A stretch of 64,000 nucleotides of DNA from Nitrosomonas sp. (GTDB lineage Bacteria; Pseudomonadota; Gammaproteobacteria; Burkholderiales; Nitrosomonadaceae): contig JAMWZW010000009.1 in NCBI GenBank assembly GCA_024281995.1, positions 1-64,000 of the forward strand, given 5' to 3'. A model generated the notes under the pieces. It ran no database searches, had not been told where the DNA came from, and worked only from the letters and a program-made list of their open reading frames with translations. Shown one piece after another: positions 49,137 to 58,379 of the stretch. Made by a program: the position numbers and the translations under genes. The number at the start of each line of letters is the position of its first letter. Within the stretch, counting starts at the first letter, position 1.

Positions 49137-49932
49137 TGCGCAATCACATGCGGCGATCAAATTAACCGGCGTTACGGCGGGTTATGGCAAACATATCGTT
49201 TTCCGCGATCTTTCATTGGAGATTGCTAGCGGCCAATTTATCGGCATTGTAGGGCCTACTGCCTGCGGTAAAACCACATTACTCAAAATCATTTTAGGGG
49301 TTCAGCCGGCGATCACGGGAACCGTGCGTTTACACAATCACTGCGTCGGTTCAGCTAAACCAGGCACGGTTGGTTACGTGCCGCAGCTCGGAAGCGTTGA
49401 CTGGACCTTTCCGGTCACTGTTGAAGAAGTCATCATGATGGGATTGTATACCAACGGACGGTATTGGCCATGGCTCAGTAAAACGGAAAAAATAAGTATT
49501 CATGCAATGGCTGACCGGTTAGGCGTATACGACTGTTTGCATCAACATATCGTCAACATTTCGGGAGGTCAGCGGCAACGGACATTTCTAGCGCGCGCAT
49601 TGATCAATCGTCCTAAATTGCTGATATTGGATGAACCCACCTCCGGAGTCGATATTAAGACCCAGCATGAAGTGCTGCACTTACTCGGAGATATCAACCG
49701 TGAAGGCATCACCATATTGTTGACTACGCATGACCTCAACGCAGTAGCTTCCCATTTACCGTGGGTTATTTGCTTTAATCGCGGCATGATAGCTCAAGGC
49801 CGTCCCAACGATATTTTCACCAATGAAATATTGACACAAACCTATGGCGGAGACATTGTCATCGTTAAACACGAAGGCCATCTATTGATTGCCAACAGCA
49901 CGCCGCTGAATTTTATGGATGATACCAAATAA
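49114..49932 (+). CDS. Metal ABC transporter, ATPase
   Basis: 272 residues from ATG 49114; the frame opens at a TTG 33 bases earlier. Walker A reads GPTACGKTT (usual GPNGAGKST, so a variant), signature NISGGQRQRTFLARAL, Walker B LLILDEPTSGVD, switch His TTHDLNAV. Energises the importer. Overlaps both neighbours (23 bases into the binding protein gene; its stop shares A with the permease ATG), so translationally coupled. Confidence 0.9.
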   Translation: MQAITPSDAQSHAAIKLTGVTAGYGKHIVFRDLSLEIASGQFIGIVGPTACGKTTLLKIILGVQPAITGTVRLHNHCVGSAKPGTVGYVPQLGSVDWTFPVTVEEVIMMGLYTNGRYWPWLSKTEKISIHAMADRLGVYDCLHQHIVNISGGQRQRTFLARALINRPKLLILDEPTSGVDIKTQHEVLHLLGDINREGITILLTTHDLNAVASHLPWVICFNRGMIAQGRPNDIFTNEILTQTYGGDIVIVKHEGHLLIANSTPLNFMDDTK

Positions 49933-50747
49933 TGGAATTTCTTCTCGAACCGTTCGCGTATGATTTCTTCATGCGCGGCCTGCTGGCAGCAGTGATGGTT
50001 GGAGCCTTATGCGGTGCCGTTGGGGTATACGTGGTTTTACGCGGCATGAGTTATGTCGGCCACGGTTTATCTCATGCCGCCATTGGCGGAGCGATTATAG
50101 GAATCACTTTTAACCTGGATTTCTATGCAGGCGCTCTGATCATGGGTCTGCTTGCTGCACTAGCCATCAATCAGATCACAAAAAACAGCCACATCAAACT
50201 GGATGCCGCCATTGGGATTGTCACCACGGCGATTTTTGCTTTGGGTGTTGCTATTGTCAGTAAGTTACGAAATTTCAAGCAAAACTTTGAAGCCGCATTA
50301 TTTGGCAATATTCTAGGAATTACCGACCAGGACTTGATGATGATTGCAGGGGTAACTGTCATCACACTGATCACGATGTTTTTTTGCTATCGCACACTGC
50401 TGTTTTCCACATTCGATCACGAAGCCGCGCGCATTTTTGGCGTCAAAACAAATACGGTGGAATTTCTGTTTTCACTCTTACTGACACTATCGGTGATTGT
50501 TTCGCTCAATGTTGTCGGTGTTACTATGGTTGCCGCCACGCTGATAGCACCGGCGATAACGGCAAGAATGTTGACGGATAGCTTCAGCCGCATGATCGTG
50601 CTTGCGATCCTTTTCGGTTCAGTAACCGGGATTGTGGGCATGTATTTAAGTTACATTTTTAATGTTGCTTCAGGTACCACAATCGTATTATTCAGCACCT
50701 TAGTATTTAGTTTAACGCTCATGGCGCATTTACTGCGCCGGCAATAA
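49932..50747 (+). CDS. Metal ABC transporter, permease
   Basis: 271 residues, about eight transmembrane helices, ABC-3 family: FFMRGLLAAVMVGALCGAVGVYVVLRGM, YVGHGLSHAAIGGAIIG, NVVGVTMVAATLIAPAITARML, SGTTIVLFSTLVFSL. Partner of the preceding ATPase and binding protein. Ends the three-gene unit. Confidence 0.9.
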   Translation: MEFLLEPFAYDFFMRGLLAAVMVGALCGAVGVYVVLRGMSYVGHGLSHAAIGGAIIGITFNLDFYAGALIMGLLAALAINQITKNSHIKLDAAIGIVTTAIFALGVAIVSKLRNFKQNFEAALFGNILGITDQDLMMIAGVTVITLITMFFCYRTLLFSTFDHEAARIFGVKTNTVEFLFSLLLTLSVIVSLNVVGVTMVAATLIAPAITARMLTDSFSRMIVLAILFGSVTGIVGMYLSYIFNVASGTTIVLFSTLVFSLTLMAHLLRRQ

Positions 50748-50967
50748 TCAAAACTTATCAAATCACCAGCCTCGTTTTTTACATAAACTGTCCGGTTTGC
50801 ACCGCCATTCGATAAATGCAAATTATCCCGGCGCTATTTTTATCTGATTCTTACAAGAATTTATCTAAAAGATTCAATAGTGATGTCGCTATAACCATTG
50901 AATCTCGAACTGCATCGCATTCGACAGCCCTGACAACCCAATTCGTGCTTAAAGGAGCGTCAAAGAA

Positions 50968-52248
50968 ATGCCAGGACTAATTGTTGAACCGTCCAGAACT
51001 TACCAGAAACTACTCTCATCCGCGATCGAATCCGGTGGCATAGAGACCAAACACGTTTCAACCGGTAGTGAAGCATTAACGTTGTTGCAACAGCAGCCTT
51101 TTGATCTTGTCGTCGTTGCCATGCATCTACAAGACATGGATGCCCTAAAATTTTCATCGCATCTGCGCACCGATTCCCGCACCCGGCAAATACCTGTTGT
51201 CATGGTGACTTCTAACGAAGACAAGCAATTGCTGGATGAAGCATTTTCTGCCGGTGTAACAGAAATATTCGCCAAGCATGAACTCGACAAAATTACCCGT
51301 TATGCCACCCAATTTTGCAGAAAGAAAGGTTATAAATCGATGCCGGGGCATATCTTATACATCGAGGACAGTTCTTCAATTGCCAATACGGCATCAACAA
51401 CATTGAAAGATTGCGGCTACACAATCGATCATTATGCAACGAGTGAAGAAGGTATCCAGGCCTTTAAGAACAATTCGTATGACTTGGTGCTTACCGACAT
51501 ATTGCTAAAAGGCAAATTGAATGGTTATGGGACTGTCAAAGCAATTCGGCAGATCAACGATGAAAGAAAACAACATATCCCTTTATTGGTATTTTCAGTT
51601 ATTGACGATACCGCACATAAAATCGAACTGTTGCGCCAAGGAGCCAGTGATTATGTCACCAAGCCATTAATTCAGGAAGAATTATTGGCAAGGGTTAGCA
51701 ATTTGGTTGCCTGCAAAAAATTGCTGGATAAAGTGATCACTCAGCAAAGTCTGTTACAAGAAACGATCGTGAAAGATTCCTTAACCGGTTTATATAATCA
51801 AAATTTCTTGATGGAAATCGCTCCTTCGAAACTGTGCGAAGCATCCCGGCATAATATTTCTTGCAGCCTAATCAGTTTAAAAGTAGATCAATTCAGAACC
51901 ATTCGAGAAAATTATGGAAGCCTTATCACCGATAAAATACTTGAAGCGATAGCATCGCTTCTAATCAAATCTGTTCGGCATGAAGATATCGCGGTTCGCT
52001 ATGAAGAAGAGGAATTTGTCCTGCTGCTATGGCACTGCAGCATTTCCAATGCACTGATCACAGCGGAAAGAATCCGCCAGTCCATAGAAACTTCGCACGA
52101 GGTTGATTCGAATATTACCGTTAGCGCCGGCGTGACAGCAATCAACCAGTATTCAACCGAACATTTCTCGCAATTGCTCAATATCGTCAGAGACACCGCG
52201 CACCAAGCCCAATCAAATGGCGGCAACCAGGTTGTTGTACGCTATTAA
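50968..52248 (+). CDS. Two-receiver, degenerate-GGDEF regulatory protein
   Basis: 426 residues. First receiver (about 3-120) has AMHLQDMDAL where the phosphorylatable Asp should be, so Ala replaces it. Second receiver (about 130-250): DSSSIA pocket and DLVLTDILLKGKLNGYG, which retains the Asp, and TKPLI with Lys. Then a diguanylate-cyclase-type domain whose active loop is RYEEEEFVLLL instead of RYGGDEF, so it is probably inactive for c-di-GMP synthesis. SLTGLYNQNFLMEIA, the domain's start, is intact. Likely an output that binds a partner or nucleotide rather than an enzyme. AGGAG precedes the ATG. Monocistronic. Confidence 0.8.
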   Translation: MPGLIVEPSRTYQKLLSSAIESGGIETKHVSTGSEALTLLQQQPFDLVVVAMHLQDMDALKFSSHLRTDSRTRQIPVVMVTSNEDKQLLDEAFSAGVTEIFAKHELDKITRYATQFCRKKGYKSMPGHILYIEDSSSIANTASTTLKDCGYTIDHYATSEEGIQAFKNNSYDLVLTDILLKGKLNGYGTVKAIRQINDERKQHIPLLVFSVIDDTAHKIELLRQGASDYVTKPLIQEELLARVSNLVACKKLLDKVITQQSLLQETIVKDSLTGLYNQNFLMEIAPSKLCEASRHNISCSLISLKVDQFRTIRENYGSLITDKILEAIASLLIKSVRHEDIAVRYEEEEFVLLLWHCSISNALITAERIRQSIETSHEVDSNITVSAGVTAINQYSTEHFSQLLNIVRDTAHQAQSNGGNQVVVRY

Positions 52249-52259
52249 CAACGACTTAA

Positions 52260-52279
52260 CCCCGCTGCGAACAGCGGGG
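52260..52279. terminator. Hairpin between convergent genes
   Basis: CCCCGCTG, loop CGAA (a stable GNRA-like tetraloop context), CAGCGGGG; perfect 8-bp GC-rich stem followed by AATTCATG on the plus strand. Lies between the GGDEF-type gene and the truncated globin; a terminator for either side. Confidence 0.55.
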
Positions 52280-52295
52280 AATTCATGCCCGCCGA

Positions 52296-52880
52296 CTATT
52301 TGTTACGCGTTCCACCGCGGTAGCGTTCCAATACTTTAGCAACCGCAGCAACATCGGCAGCACCGACTCCGGCCAGTAACGCTTGCTCACCCACAATAGT
52401 GATGAATTTCGTGATTGTTTCATCCGGTATATTGCGGCCACGGTGAATTTTCGACATAGAGCTGCGACAGCGATGCCCTGACTCAAGTATCGCGCCATTT
52501 TTCTTCGATGATCCGCCTAAGTCGTGATCGAGTAGCATAGCCAAGCACTGTTCAATATCATCCGGTGTTGTGGTCAGATTGCCGAAAAATGAAGCAACCT
52601 CGGCATCTGCAAGCAAGGCAGGTACTGCAAAATTATGCAAGAAACCCAATATTCCGTGATATCCCCCTAGTCTGGCGGCAACAGAGTCGCTCTTCATAAC
52701 CATAGTTGAATCGTCATCACTATCCCATTTGTTATCAGCGATGACATGTTGCCCACCTGATTTACCTGGATCCGCAAAGGCAGAACTCATGCCATCGATT
52801 GCCACAAGTGCGCAAATTAAAGCAACAGCAAGATATTTAATCCATTCCGATGTATGTTGTTTTGCTTGTACAAGAATCAT
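52296..52880 (-). CDS. Exported truncated haemoglobin-like protein
   Basis: 194 residues from ATG 52880 with AGGAAATC upstream. Signal peptide about 1-36 (ends MSSAFA), so periplasmic, which is unusual for this family. The globin part has VAARLGGYHGILGFLHNF at helix B, ADAEVASFFGN, and SSMSKIHRGRNI with the presumed proximal haem ligand His146. Two glycine motifs of group I globins are visible. Haem binding and role (NO or O2 handling) are inferred. It is alone, downstream-convergent to the GGDEF-type gene. Confidence 0.7.
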   Translation of the reverse strand: MILVQAKQHTSEWIKYLAVALICALVAIDGMSSAFADPGKSGGQHVIADNKWDSDDDSTMVMKSDSVAARLGGYHGILGFLHNFAVPALLADAEVASFFGNLTTTPDDIEQCLAMLLDHDLGGSSKKNGAILESGHRCRSSMSKIHRGRNIPDETITKFITIVGEQALLAGVGAADVAAVAKVLERYRGGTRNK

Positions 52881-53189
52881 GATTTCCTCTCCTCTATCAT
52901 CAATTAGTTTTAATTTACCCAGCTATCGATAGTGTTGTACTGGGAATCGCAGAAATTTCCCGTAAGCACTAGCAATTCGGGTCACTTCATTACTTAATAC
53001 GTAGGCACTTAAAATTCGGATGCAAAAAACTGAATATTTTTGACGTGCCAATAAGATTTGTGAAAACCAAAGGATTCTTATTACTTAAAATATCATCCTG
53101 CATCCAAACTGGTGCTTCATGCGTATCAATTAAAGATGCAATTATGATGTTGAAGCCGATCCGATTCATTTAAGGAATGGAATATTGTA

Positions 53190-53485
53190 ATGTCTAACCC
53201 ATTTATTAGAGTTATTGCGCGAGCAATCGCTCATACTGATAAAATCGCAGAAGTACAACCCTATTACAAGAAATTGTTGTACCTATTCGACTCGAAGCAG
53301 GCTCTTGGACTATCAGCTACTAAAAAATAATATCGATCCTCTCGAGTTTCTGTTTATTGAGAAATAGCGTAATGAAAGCAATCGACTCACATTTTGCAAC
53401 ACTCCATATACTACAAACTTTGATAAAAATTACACCGTTACTAGCAACCACGCGCCATATAAAGAAATACAATCTACTTGTATAA
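53190..53485 (+). pseudogene. Antibiotic-biosynthesis-monooxygenase (ABM) domain gene, decayed
   Basis: ATG 53190 has AAGGAA upstream and reads SNPFIRVIARAIAHTDKIAEVQ. After successive frame changes it continues LLQEIVVPIRLEAGSW, EFLFIE, LIKITPLLATT then KKYNLLV and TAA. In order these are the strands of a small ABM/quinol monooxygenase domain. At least three indels break it. The gene was probably functional recently, since the parts are recognisable. Confidence 0.6.
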
Positions 53486-53661
53486 CACGATGGGAAATTG
53501 TTGAATGGATGAAAAATACTATAGAAAAAAAGTGCACATAGGACAATCGATTAGGACAAACTGCACGATAAAAATCGTACGAACGAGTAATCTGCAAGGC
53601 TGCATGAACGGTGACCGATAACCACACGAAATGTAACGATACCGCCATTGGAGATGTGCAA

Positions 53662-54216
53662 ATGCAAACTTGGGTCACTGCAATTGCCAATCATGATGAG
53701 CAAGCACTGGCAGAATTGTATGAAGCCACATTGGCACGAATCTATGGGTTGGCACTGCGTATCACGCGCAATACACAGGCTGCAGAAGAGGTCACTGAAG
53801 ACATCTATTGGCAAGTATGGCGAGAAGCGCCACGCTTTGATTCGCAGCGAGGCAATGTCATGGCATGGCTGCTCACCATTGCTCGCAGCCGGGCACTCGA
53901 TTACTTGCGTAAAGAAGATAATGCCGAGCTATGTGAAGAACCAGAGCTACTTTTGATCGATGAACCGGCTCGTAACAGTAATCCACAAGATTTGCTGCTA
54001 GCCACACAGAAAAACTTACTGTTAAACCAGGCGCTCCAGCAACTTGAACCAATCCAGCGGCAGCTAATCGCGATGGCGTTTTTTCGTGGCTTAACGCATG
54101 AAGAAATTGCTTCCTTTACGGCAATCCCGCTAGGAACAGTAAAATCACATATTAGGCGTGCACTGAAGCAATTGTACGATACACTTGAAGAGGATTTGAT
54201 CAAAGGCTTTGAATGA
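53662..54216 (+). CDS. ECF-type RNA polymerase sigma factor
   Basis: 184 residues from ATG 53662, chosen for its GGAG 8 bases upstream; the frame opens 51 bases earlier at GTG. Region 2: YGLALRITRNTQAAEEVTEDIY, WREAPRFDSQRGNVMAWLLT. Region 4: LEPIQRQLIAMAFFRGLTHEE, GTVKSHIRRALKQLYDTLEED. This is a group IV sigma like SigK/RpoE. Coupled to the downstream anti-sigma by a 4-base overlap (ATGA). Regulated genes unknown; the known family members often respond to singlet oxygen or envelope stress. Confidence 0.9.
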   Translation: MQTWVTAIANHDEQALAELYEATLARIYGLALRITRNTQAAEEVTEDIYWQVWREAPRFDSQRGNVMAWLLTIARSRALDYLRKEDNAELCEEPELLLIDEPARNSNPQDLLLATQKNLLLNQALQQLEPIQRQLIAMAFFRGLTHEEIASFTAIPLGTVKSHIRRALKQLYDTLEEDLIKGFE

Positions 54217-55046
54217 TGAAAAAACGCTACCCATTGGATCCAGAAGATCTTGCCCTCACACAAAAAATAGAAACAGCTTTGCTTGAAGCACTGGAGCCTA
54301 TGCAACCCAGTACACAACAGCGTTCTACAATACGCGCACAACTTTTTCAACGTATTCATGCCAGCACTACCACAGAATCTCAACGCATCACGGTACGTAG
54401 CAAACATGGCCATTGGCGCAAGATTCGTTCAGGTGTACGCGCAAAATTATTAGACAAAAACAATCGAGCTTTTTTGCTGGATATCGAACCCGGCGCAAGC
54501 CTCCCCATGCATCGCCATCATGCGGATGAAGAATGTGTGGTATTGCGCGGATCGGCAAGCTTGGGCATGCTTACAGTAAATGCCGGAGACTATCATTTAG
54601 CGCGCTCGGGTAGCCGACATGGTCAAATATCTTCGCAAACAGGTGCTCTCCTCTACTTACGGGGTATACCTGTAGGGCACAGCACCGAAGTTGCTCGCGA
54701 TTTGCTTACGGCTTTTTTACCGGGCGAAGGCGATGAATTAATTACTATTCGTGCACAGGAAGGGCAATGGTTCGATCTTGCGCCTGGCGTAACCAGTAAA
54801 CCACTGTATGACGACGGTCATACTTGCTCATCACTTGTTCACATTTCTGCCGATACTTGTTGGACAACACAACAGCAACTACTGTCGCATGATGAAGAGT
54901 GCCTATTACTCGAAGGCGATGCCTTTTTTGGCGATACGTTACTATGTCCTGGCGATTGGCAATTTGCTCCAACTGGCTCAGAATACTCTCCAATAACGAC
55001 AGACACAGGTGTACTGTTTTTTATGCGTGGAGCCACTCGATACTAG
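54213..55046 (+). CDS. Cupin anti-sigma factor, ChrR-like
   Basis: 277 residues with two cupin domains: the first with MHRHHADEECVVLRGSASLG (metal-binding His/Glu) and GDYHLARSGSRHG, the second degenerate (SHDEECLLLEGDAFFGDTLL, CPGDWQFAPTGSEYSP). The position right after an ECF sigma factor matches ChrR-type anti-sigma factors. Unlike ChrR, the first 60 residues contain no Cys and no HxxxCxxC zinc motif, so sigma binding must differ. Alternatively it is a cupin enzyme or sensor. Confidence 0.75.
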   Translation: MMKKRYPLDPEDLALTQKIETALLEALEPMQPSTQQRSTIRAQLFQRIHASTTTESQRITVRSKHGHWRKIRSGVRAKLLDKNNRAFLLDIEPGASLPMHRHHADEECVVLRGSASLGMLTVNAGDYHLARSGSRHGQISSQTGALLYLRGIPVGHSTEVARDLLTAFLPGEGDELITIRAQEGQWFDLAPGVTSKPLYDDGHTCSSLVHISADTCWTTQQQLLSHDEECLLLEGDAFFGDTLLCPGDWQFAPTGSEYSPITTDTGVLFFMRGATRY

Positions 55047-55113
55047 ATCTTGTCAAGACGAGCATGGAGTTGTTACGAACGATAAAAAGTTCAGAAATTA
55101 CAAGAAATCGCCT

Positions 55114-56502
55114 TTAATAATATTGCGATTTTGCATAACTTTCAAAGCGGGTATATTCTCCCAAGAAAGTCAGGTCAACTTTTCCTATTGGACCATTTCT
55201 TTGTTTACCGATAATAATTTCTGCGATACCTTTATCAGGAGAATCTGGGTTATAAACTTCATCTCTATAAATAAAAAGAATGACGTCTGCATCTTGTTCA
55301 ATAGCCCCAGATTCACGTAAATCCGACATAACCGGTCTTTTATTAGGACGCTGCTCAAGGCTTCTATTAAGCTGCGATAATGCAATAACAGGCACTCTCA
55401 ATTCTTTTGCTAATCCCTTTAATGCTCGTGAAATTTCGGAAATTTCAGTGGCACGATTTTCTCCCTGACTGGTAGAAGACATTAATTGTAAATAATCTAC
55501 AACGATTAAACCCAATTCACCATGTTGGCGATACAATCGCCTAGCTCGTGCTCTAAGCTCTAAAGCATTCAATGCTGCACTCTCATCAATAAAAATAGGT
55601 GCCTCATTCAGCTTCCCCAGCGCATGGGTCAATTTAGGCCAATCCTGATCATCCAGGCGCCCCGTACGAACCTTATGCTGATCTAGCTTGCCCACGGAAC
55701 CCAGCATGCGCATTGCTAGTTGCGCCCCGCTCATCTCCATACTAAATACAGCAACTGGTTTATTTAGTTCCAAAGCAACATGTTCGGCAATATTAAGTGA
55801 AAATGCCGTTTTTCCCATGGATGGTCTTCCCGCCACGATAATCAAGTCCCCCGGCTGAAATCCCGAAGTTTTTTGATCAAGATCATGAAAACCTGAGGCA
55901 GTGCCGGTTACATTACTGGGATTATCCTGACTGTACAGCAGCTCAATTCTCTCCACAACCTGTTTTAAGAGCGGCTGAATATCGACAAAACCTTCCTTTC
56001 CTCGCGCACCTTCTTCGGCAATTTCAAAAACCTTTGCTTCTGCTTCATCTAACAAATTAGCCGCTGAGCGACCAGCCGGGTTATAGGCTGAATCAGCTAT
56101 TTCTACACCAATTTGTGCGAGGCTACGCATAATTGAACGTTCACGGACAATTTCAGCATAGCGTTTGATATTAGCAGCCGATGGCGTATTTTGCACAATA
56201 GCACCAATATAAGCGAGCCCGCCAACGGTCTGAAGTTCTGCAGAAATTTCTAAAGATTCAGCAATTGTGACAACATCAGCCGGCTTATTCTGTTCTATTA
56301 ATTTACAAATATGATAATAAATCAGACGATGATCTTGGCGGTAAAAATCACTATCCGTAATGATATCAGCGACTTTCTCCCACGCATTATTATCCAACAT
56401 AAGTCCGCCCAGAACAGATTGTTCACTTTCGATAGAGTGTGGCGGAGTCTTATAGGAATCTAATAGTTGATCCTGATTAATACTAACTGGTGAGTAGGCC
56501 AT
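55114..56502 (-). CDS. dnaB: Replicative DNA helicase DnaB
   Basis: 462 residues, full length. N-terminal domain: PHSIESEQSVLGGLMLDN, IVQNTPSAANIKRYAEIV. RecA-like ATPase: Walker A GRPSMGKTAF, EMSGAQLAMRML, LIVVDYLQLM, LSQLNRSLEQR, and arginine finger region LRESGAIEQDADVILFIYR. Hexameric 5'-3' helicase that loads onto oriC. Separated from rplI by a terminator, so probably transcribed separately. Confidence 0.97.
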   Translation of the reverse strand: MAYSPVSINQDQLLDSYKTPPHSIESEQSVLGGLMLDNNAWEKVADIITDSDFYRQDHRLIYYHICKLIEQNKPADVVTIAESLEISAELQTVGGLAYIGAIVQNTPSAANIKRYAEIVRERSIMRSLAQIGVEIADSAYNPAGRSAANLLDEAEAKVFEIAEEGARGKEGFVDIQPLLKQVVERIELLYSQDNPSNVTGTASGFHDLDQKTSGFQPGDLIIVAGRPSMGKTAFSLNIAEHVALELNKPVAVFSMEMSGAQLAMRMLGSVGKLDQHKVRTGRLDDQDWPKLTHALGKLNEAPIFIDESAALNALELRARARRLYRQHGELGLIVVDYLQLMSSTSQGENRATEISEISRALKGLAKELRVPVIALSQLNRSLEQRPNKRPVMSDLRESGAIEQDADVILFIYRDEVYNPDSPDKGIAEIIIGKQRNGPIGKVDLTFLGEYTRFESYAKSQYY

Positions 56503-56569
56503 TGATTTTTATCCAGGAGCGTACAAACGTTCAAAACATAATTCTATCATCGCTGAACTGCAAACAAAA

Positions 56570-56591
56570 AAGGACTATGTACATAGTCCTT
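56570..56591 (-). terminator. Rho-independent terminator after rplI
   Basis: A 22-bp perfect palindrome (AAGGACTATGT and its complement). On the minus strand the stem is followed by TTTTTG, the expected U tract. Lies between rplI and dnaB. Confidence 0.7.
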
Positions 56592-56616
56592 AGAATTTTT
56601 CTAGAAACAAATAGAG

Positions 56617-57072
56617 CTAGAGCGTTGCTTCGCCCAATACAGAAACCGTAATCTGTGCTGTAACATCACCGTGCAGTGAAATCGTAAGCGGATAATCGCC
56701 GACTTGTTTCAATTGACCGTGAGGCATGCGAATCATTGATCGTTCAATATTGAAACCTTGTGCTACAAGCGCCTCAGCAATATTTGCATTAGTAACGGAG
56801 CCAAATAATTTTCCATCATTACCTGCTTTCTGAATAATTTGTAACAAAAGTCCTTCTAATTTGTCAGCAACAGCCTGCGCAGCCGCTAGCGAGGTGGCTT
56901 GAATTTTCTCCAACTCAGCACGTTTCGACTGAAATTCTGCAAGGGCCTGTTCGGTTGCGCGTTTCGCTTTACCTTGTGGGATAAGATAATTACGCGCAAA
57001 ACCACTTTTAACATTAACAACGTCACCCAATTGCCCCAAATTGGTAATTTTTTCCATCAAAATGATTTGCAT
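56617..57072 (-). CDS. rplI: Ribosomal protein bL9
   Basis: 151 residues, full length: [35 protein letters not shown], then the linker helix and [25 protein letters not shown] upstream of the ATG. Large-subunit protein, last of the rpsF-priB-rpsR-rplI cluster, 11 bases after rpsR. Confidence 0.98.
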   Translation of the reverse strand: MQIILMEKITNLGQLGDVVNVKSGFARNYLIPQGKAKRATEQALAEFQSKRAELEKIQATSLAAAQAVADKLEGLLLQIIQKAGNDGKLFGSVTNANIAEALVAQGFNIERSMIRMPHGQLKQVGDYPLTISLHGDVTAQITVSVLGEATL

Positions 57073-57083
57073 ATCATAACTCC

Positions 57084-57365
57084 TTAGTGCTGGTCAGTAT
57101 AAGGCAATAATGCCAGAAAACGAGCACGTTCAACTGCTGTACTTAATTGACGCTGATAAAAAGCTTTAGTACCGGTAATACGTGCCGGGATTATTTTGCC
57201 ATTCTCACTAATAAAGTCTTTCAAGATTTCAATATTCTTGTAATCGACTTGCTTTATACCTTCTACCGTAAAACGACAGAATTTTTTTCGCTTGAATAGC
57301 GGACGATTAGCTTTTTTTTCTTTTTCTTTATCTTTACTGTCTTTACGTCTTGTAAACCGTGTCAT
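57084..57365 (-). CDS. rpsR: Ribosomal protein bS18
   Basis: 93 residues. [44 protein letters not shown] and [13 protein letters not shown] are S18 hallmarks. A charged, Lys-rich N terminus ([16 protein letters not shown]) adds about 17 residues to the E. coli length. Start follows AGGAATT. Binds with S6 in the small subunit. Confidence 0.96.
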   Translation of the reverse strand: MTRFTRRKDSKDKEKEKKANRPLFKRKKFCRFTVEGIKQVDYKNIEILKDFISENGKIIPARITGTKAFYQRQLSTAVERARFLALLPYTDQH

Positions 57366-57384
57366 TTTAATTCCTATTTACTGA

Positions 57385-57687
57385 TTAAATGAGTACAACT
57401 TGATTTGTATGCAATACCAATTGTTGATTCATATGGCTTTTTCTATTCAGGAATCCCATTAATTTGACCTTATTGTCAACCTTTAACTCTGCCACTGTTA
57501 AAGCTATCTGCCCTAATGCTATGGCAAGTATTTCACACGTGATTTGCCGTACAACTCCAGCTTCGACTTGGCGCGAGACATGATTCACTGTAAATTCGAT
57601 AACAGCAACACCTGCAGGCGTGTAACGTAAAATTCCTAATTTGATGATTTTTCCACAAATAATCGTTTCATTACAATCCAATTGCAA
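57385..57687 (-). CDS. priB: Primosomal replication protein N (PriB)
   Basis: 100 residues as an OB-fold single-strand binding protein: GILRYTPAGVAVIEFTVNH, SRQVEAGVVRQITCEILAIA, VKLMGFLNRKSHMNQQLVLH. Position between rpsF and rpsR is diagnostic. The start is a TTG at 57687 without a strong ribosome site; TTG 57681 is an alternative. Helps restart replication with PriA and DnaT. Confidence 0.88.
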   Translation of the reverse strand: MQLDCNETIICGKIIKLGILRYTPAGVAVIEFTVNHVSRQVEAGVVRQITCEILAIALGQIALTVAELKVDNKVKLMGFLNRKSHMNQQLVLHTNQVVLI

Positions 57688-57702
57688 ATACCATTACAAC
57701 TA

Positions 57703-58116
57703 CTACGCAGAAACACCAGGTTCATCTGATAATTCATCTGCTTCGGAGTCTTCTAAATTACTGTCCGCAATAATCAAATCAGAAGTACTCGCCTTCTCTT
57801 GCTGACTCATCATAGAAGAAGGTTCTGTAACTGGACCATTTAATCGGATAGTAAGATGTCGAAGAACGGCATCGCTAAATTTGAAAGCGTGATCCAAGTC
57901 ACTTAAAGTTTCTTGATCACATTCAATATTCATCAGCACATAATGCGCTTTATGAATTTTTTGGATAGGATAGGCAAGTTGACGACGCCCCCAATCTTCT
58001 ACGCGATGAATTTTGCCATTTTTTGCAGTAACAATGCCACGATAGCGCTCGATCATTGCAGGTACTTGTTCACTTTGATCAGGATGAACAATAAAAACTA
58101 TTTCGTAATGTCGCAT
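57703..58116 (-). CDS. rpsF: Ribosomal protein bS6
   Basis: 137 residues from ATG 58116 with AGGAA at good spacing ([17 protein letters not shown], the standard start); the frame opens 66 bases earlier. [23 protein letters not shown] and [19 protein letters not shown] follow. The C terminus is an acidic tail ([14 protein letters not shown]), as in S6 proteins modified by RimK. First of the cluster. Confidence 0.97.
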   Translation of the reverse strand: MRHYEIVFIVHPDQSEQVPAMIERYRGIVTAKNGKIHRVEDWGRRQLAYPIQKIHKAHYVLMNIECDQETLSDLDHAFKFSDAVLRHLTIRLNGPVTEPSSMMSQQEKASTSDLIIADSNLEDSEADELSDEPGVSA

Positions 58117-58275
58117 AGGTTCCTTATGGATAAAGCCTCCCTTTAAAATTGTAGGTGAGGCAAGGTTTAATAAACAGTGCATTTTACTGAATTAATAAGG
58201 CAATATCAAATTACTGGCAGAATCGCTACTTATCAGCCAAGATAACACTCGAGTCCACTGAACTGGTAAAATCTC

Positions 58276-58323
58276 ATTTATTCAACTCAATAAAGAGACT
58301 TGCTTCATCTGAGTTGAATAAAT
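58276..58323. promoter_or_regulatory. 14-bp inverted repeat in the trpG leader
   Basis: ATTTATTCAACTCA and its exact complement, with a 20-base loop, then TTTTCC, about 57 bases before trpG. Might be an attenuator-like hairpin or a protein operator. No Trp-rich leader peptide was found. Confidence 0.5.
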
Positions 58324-58379
58324 TTTCCTCAATGGATTTGAGCGGCAAAATATATAAATAAAGAAATCGTTAAAAAAAT

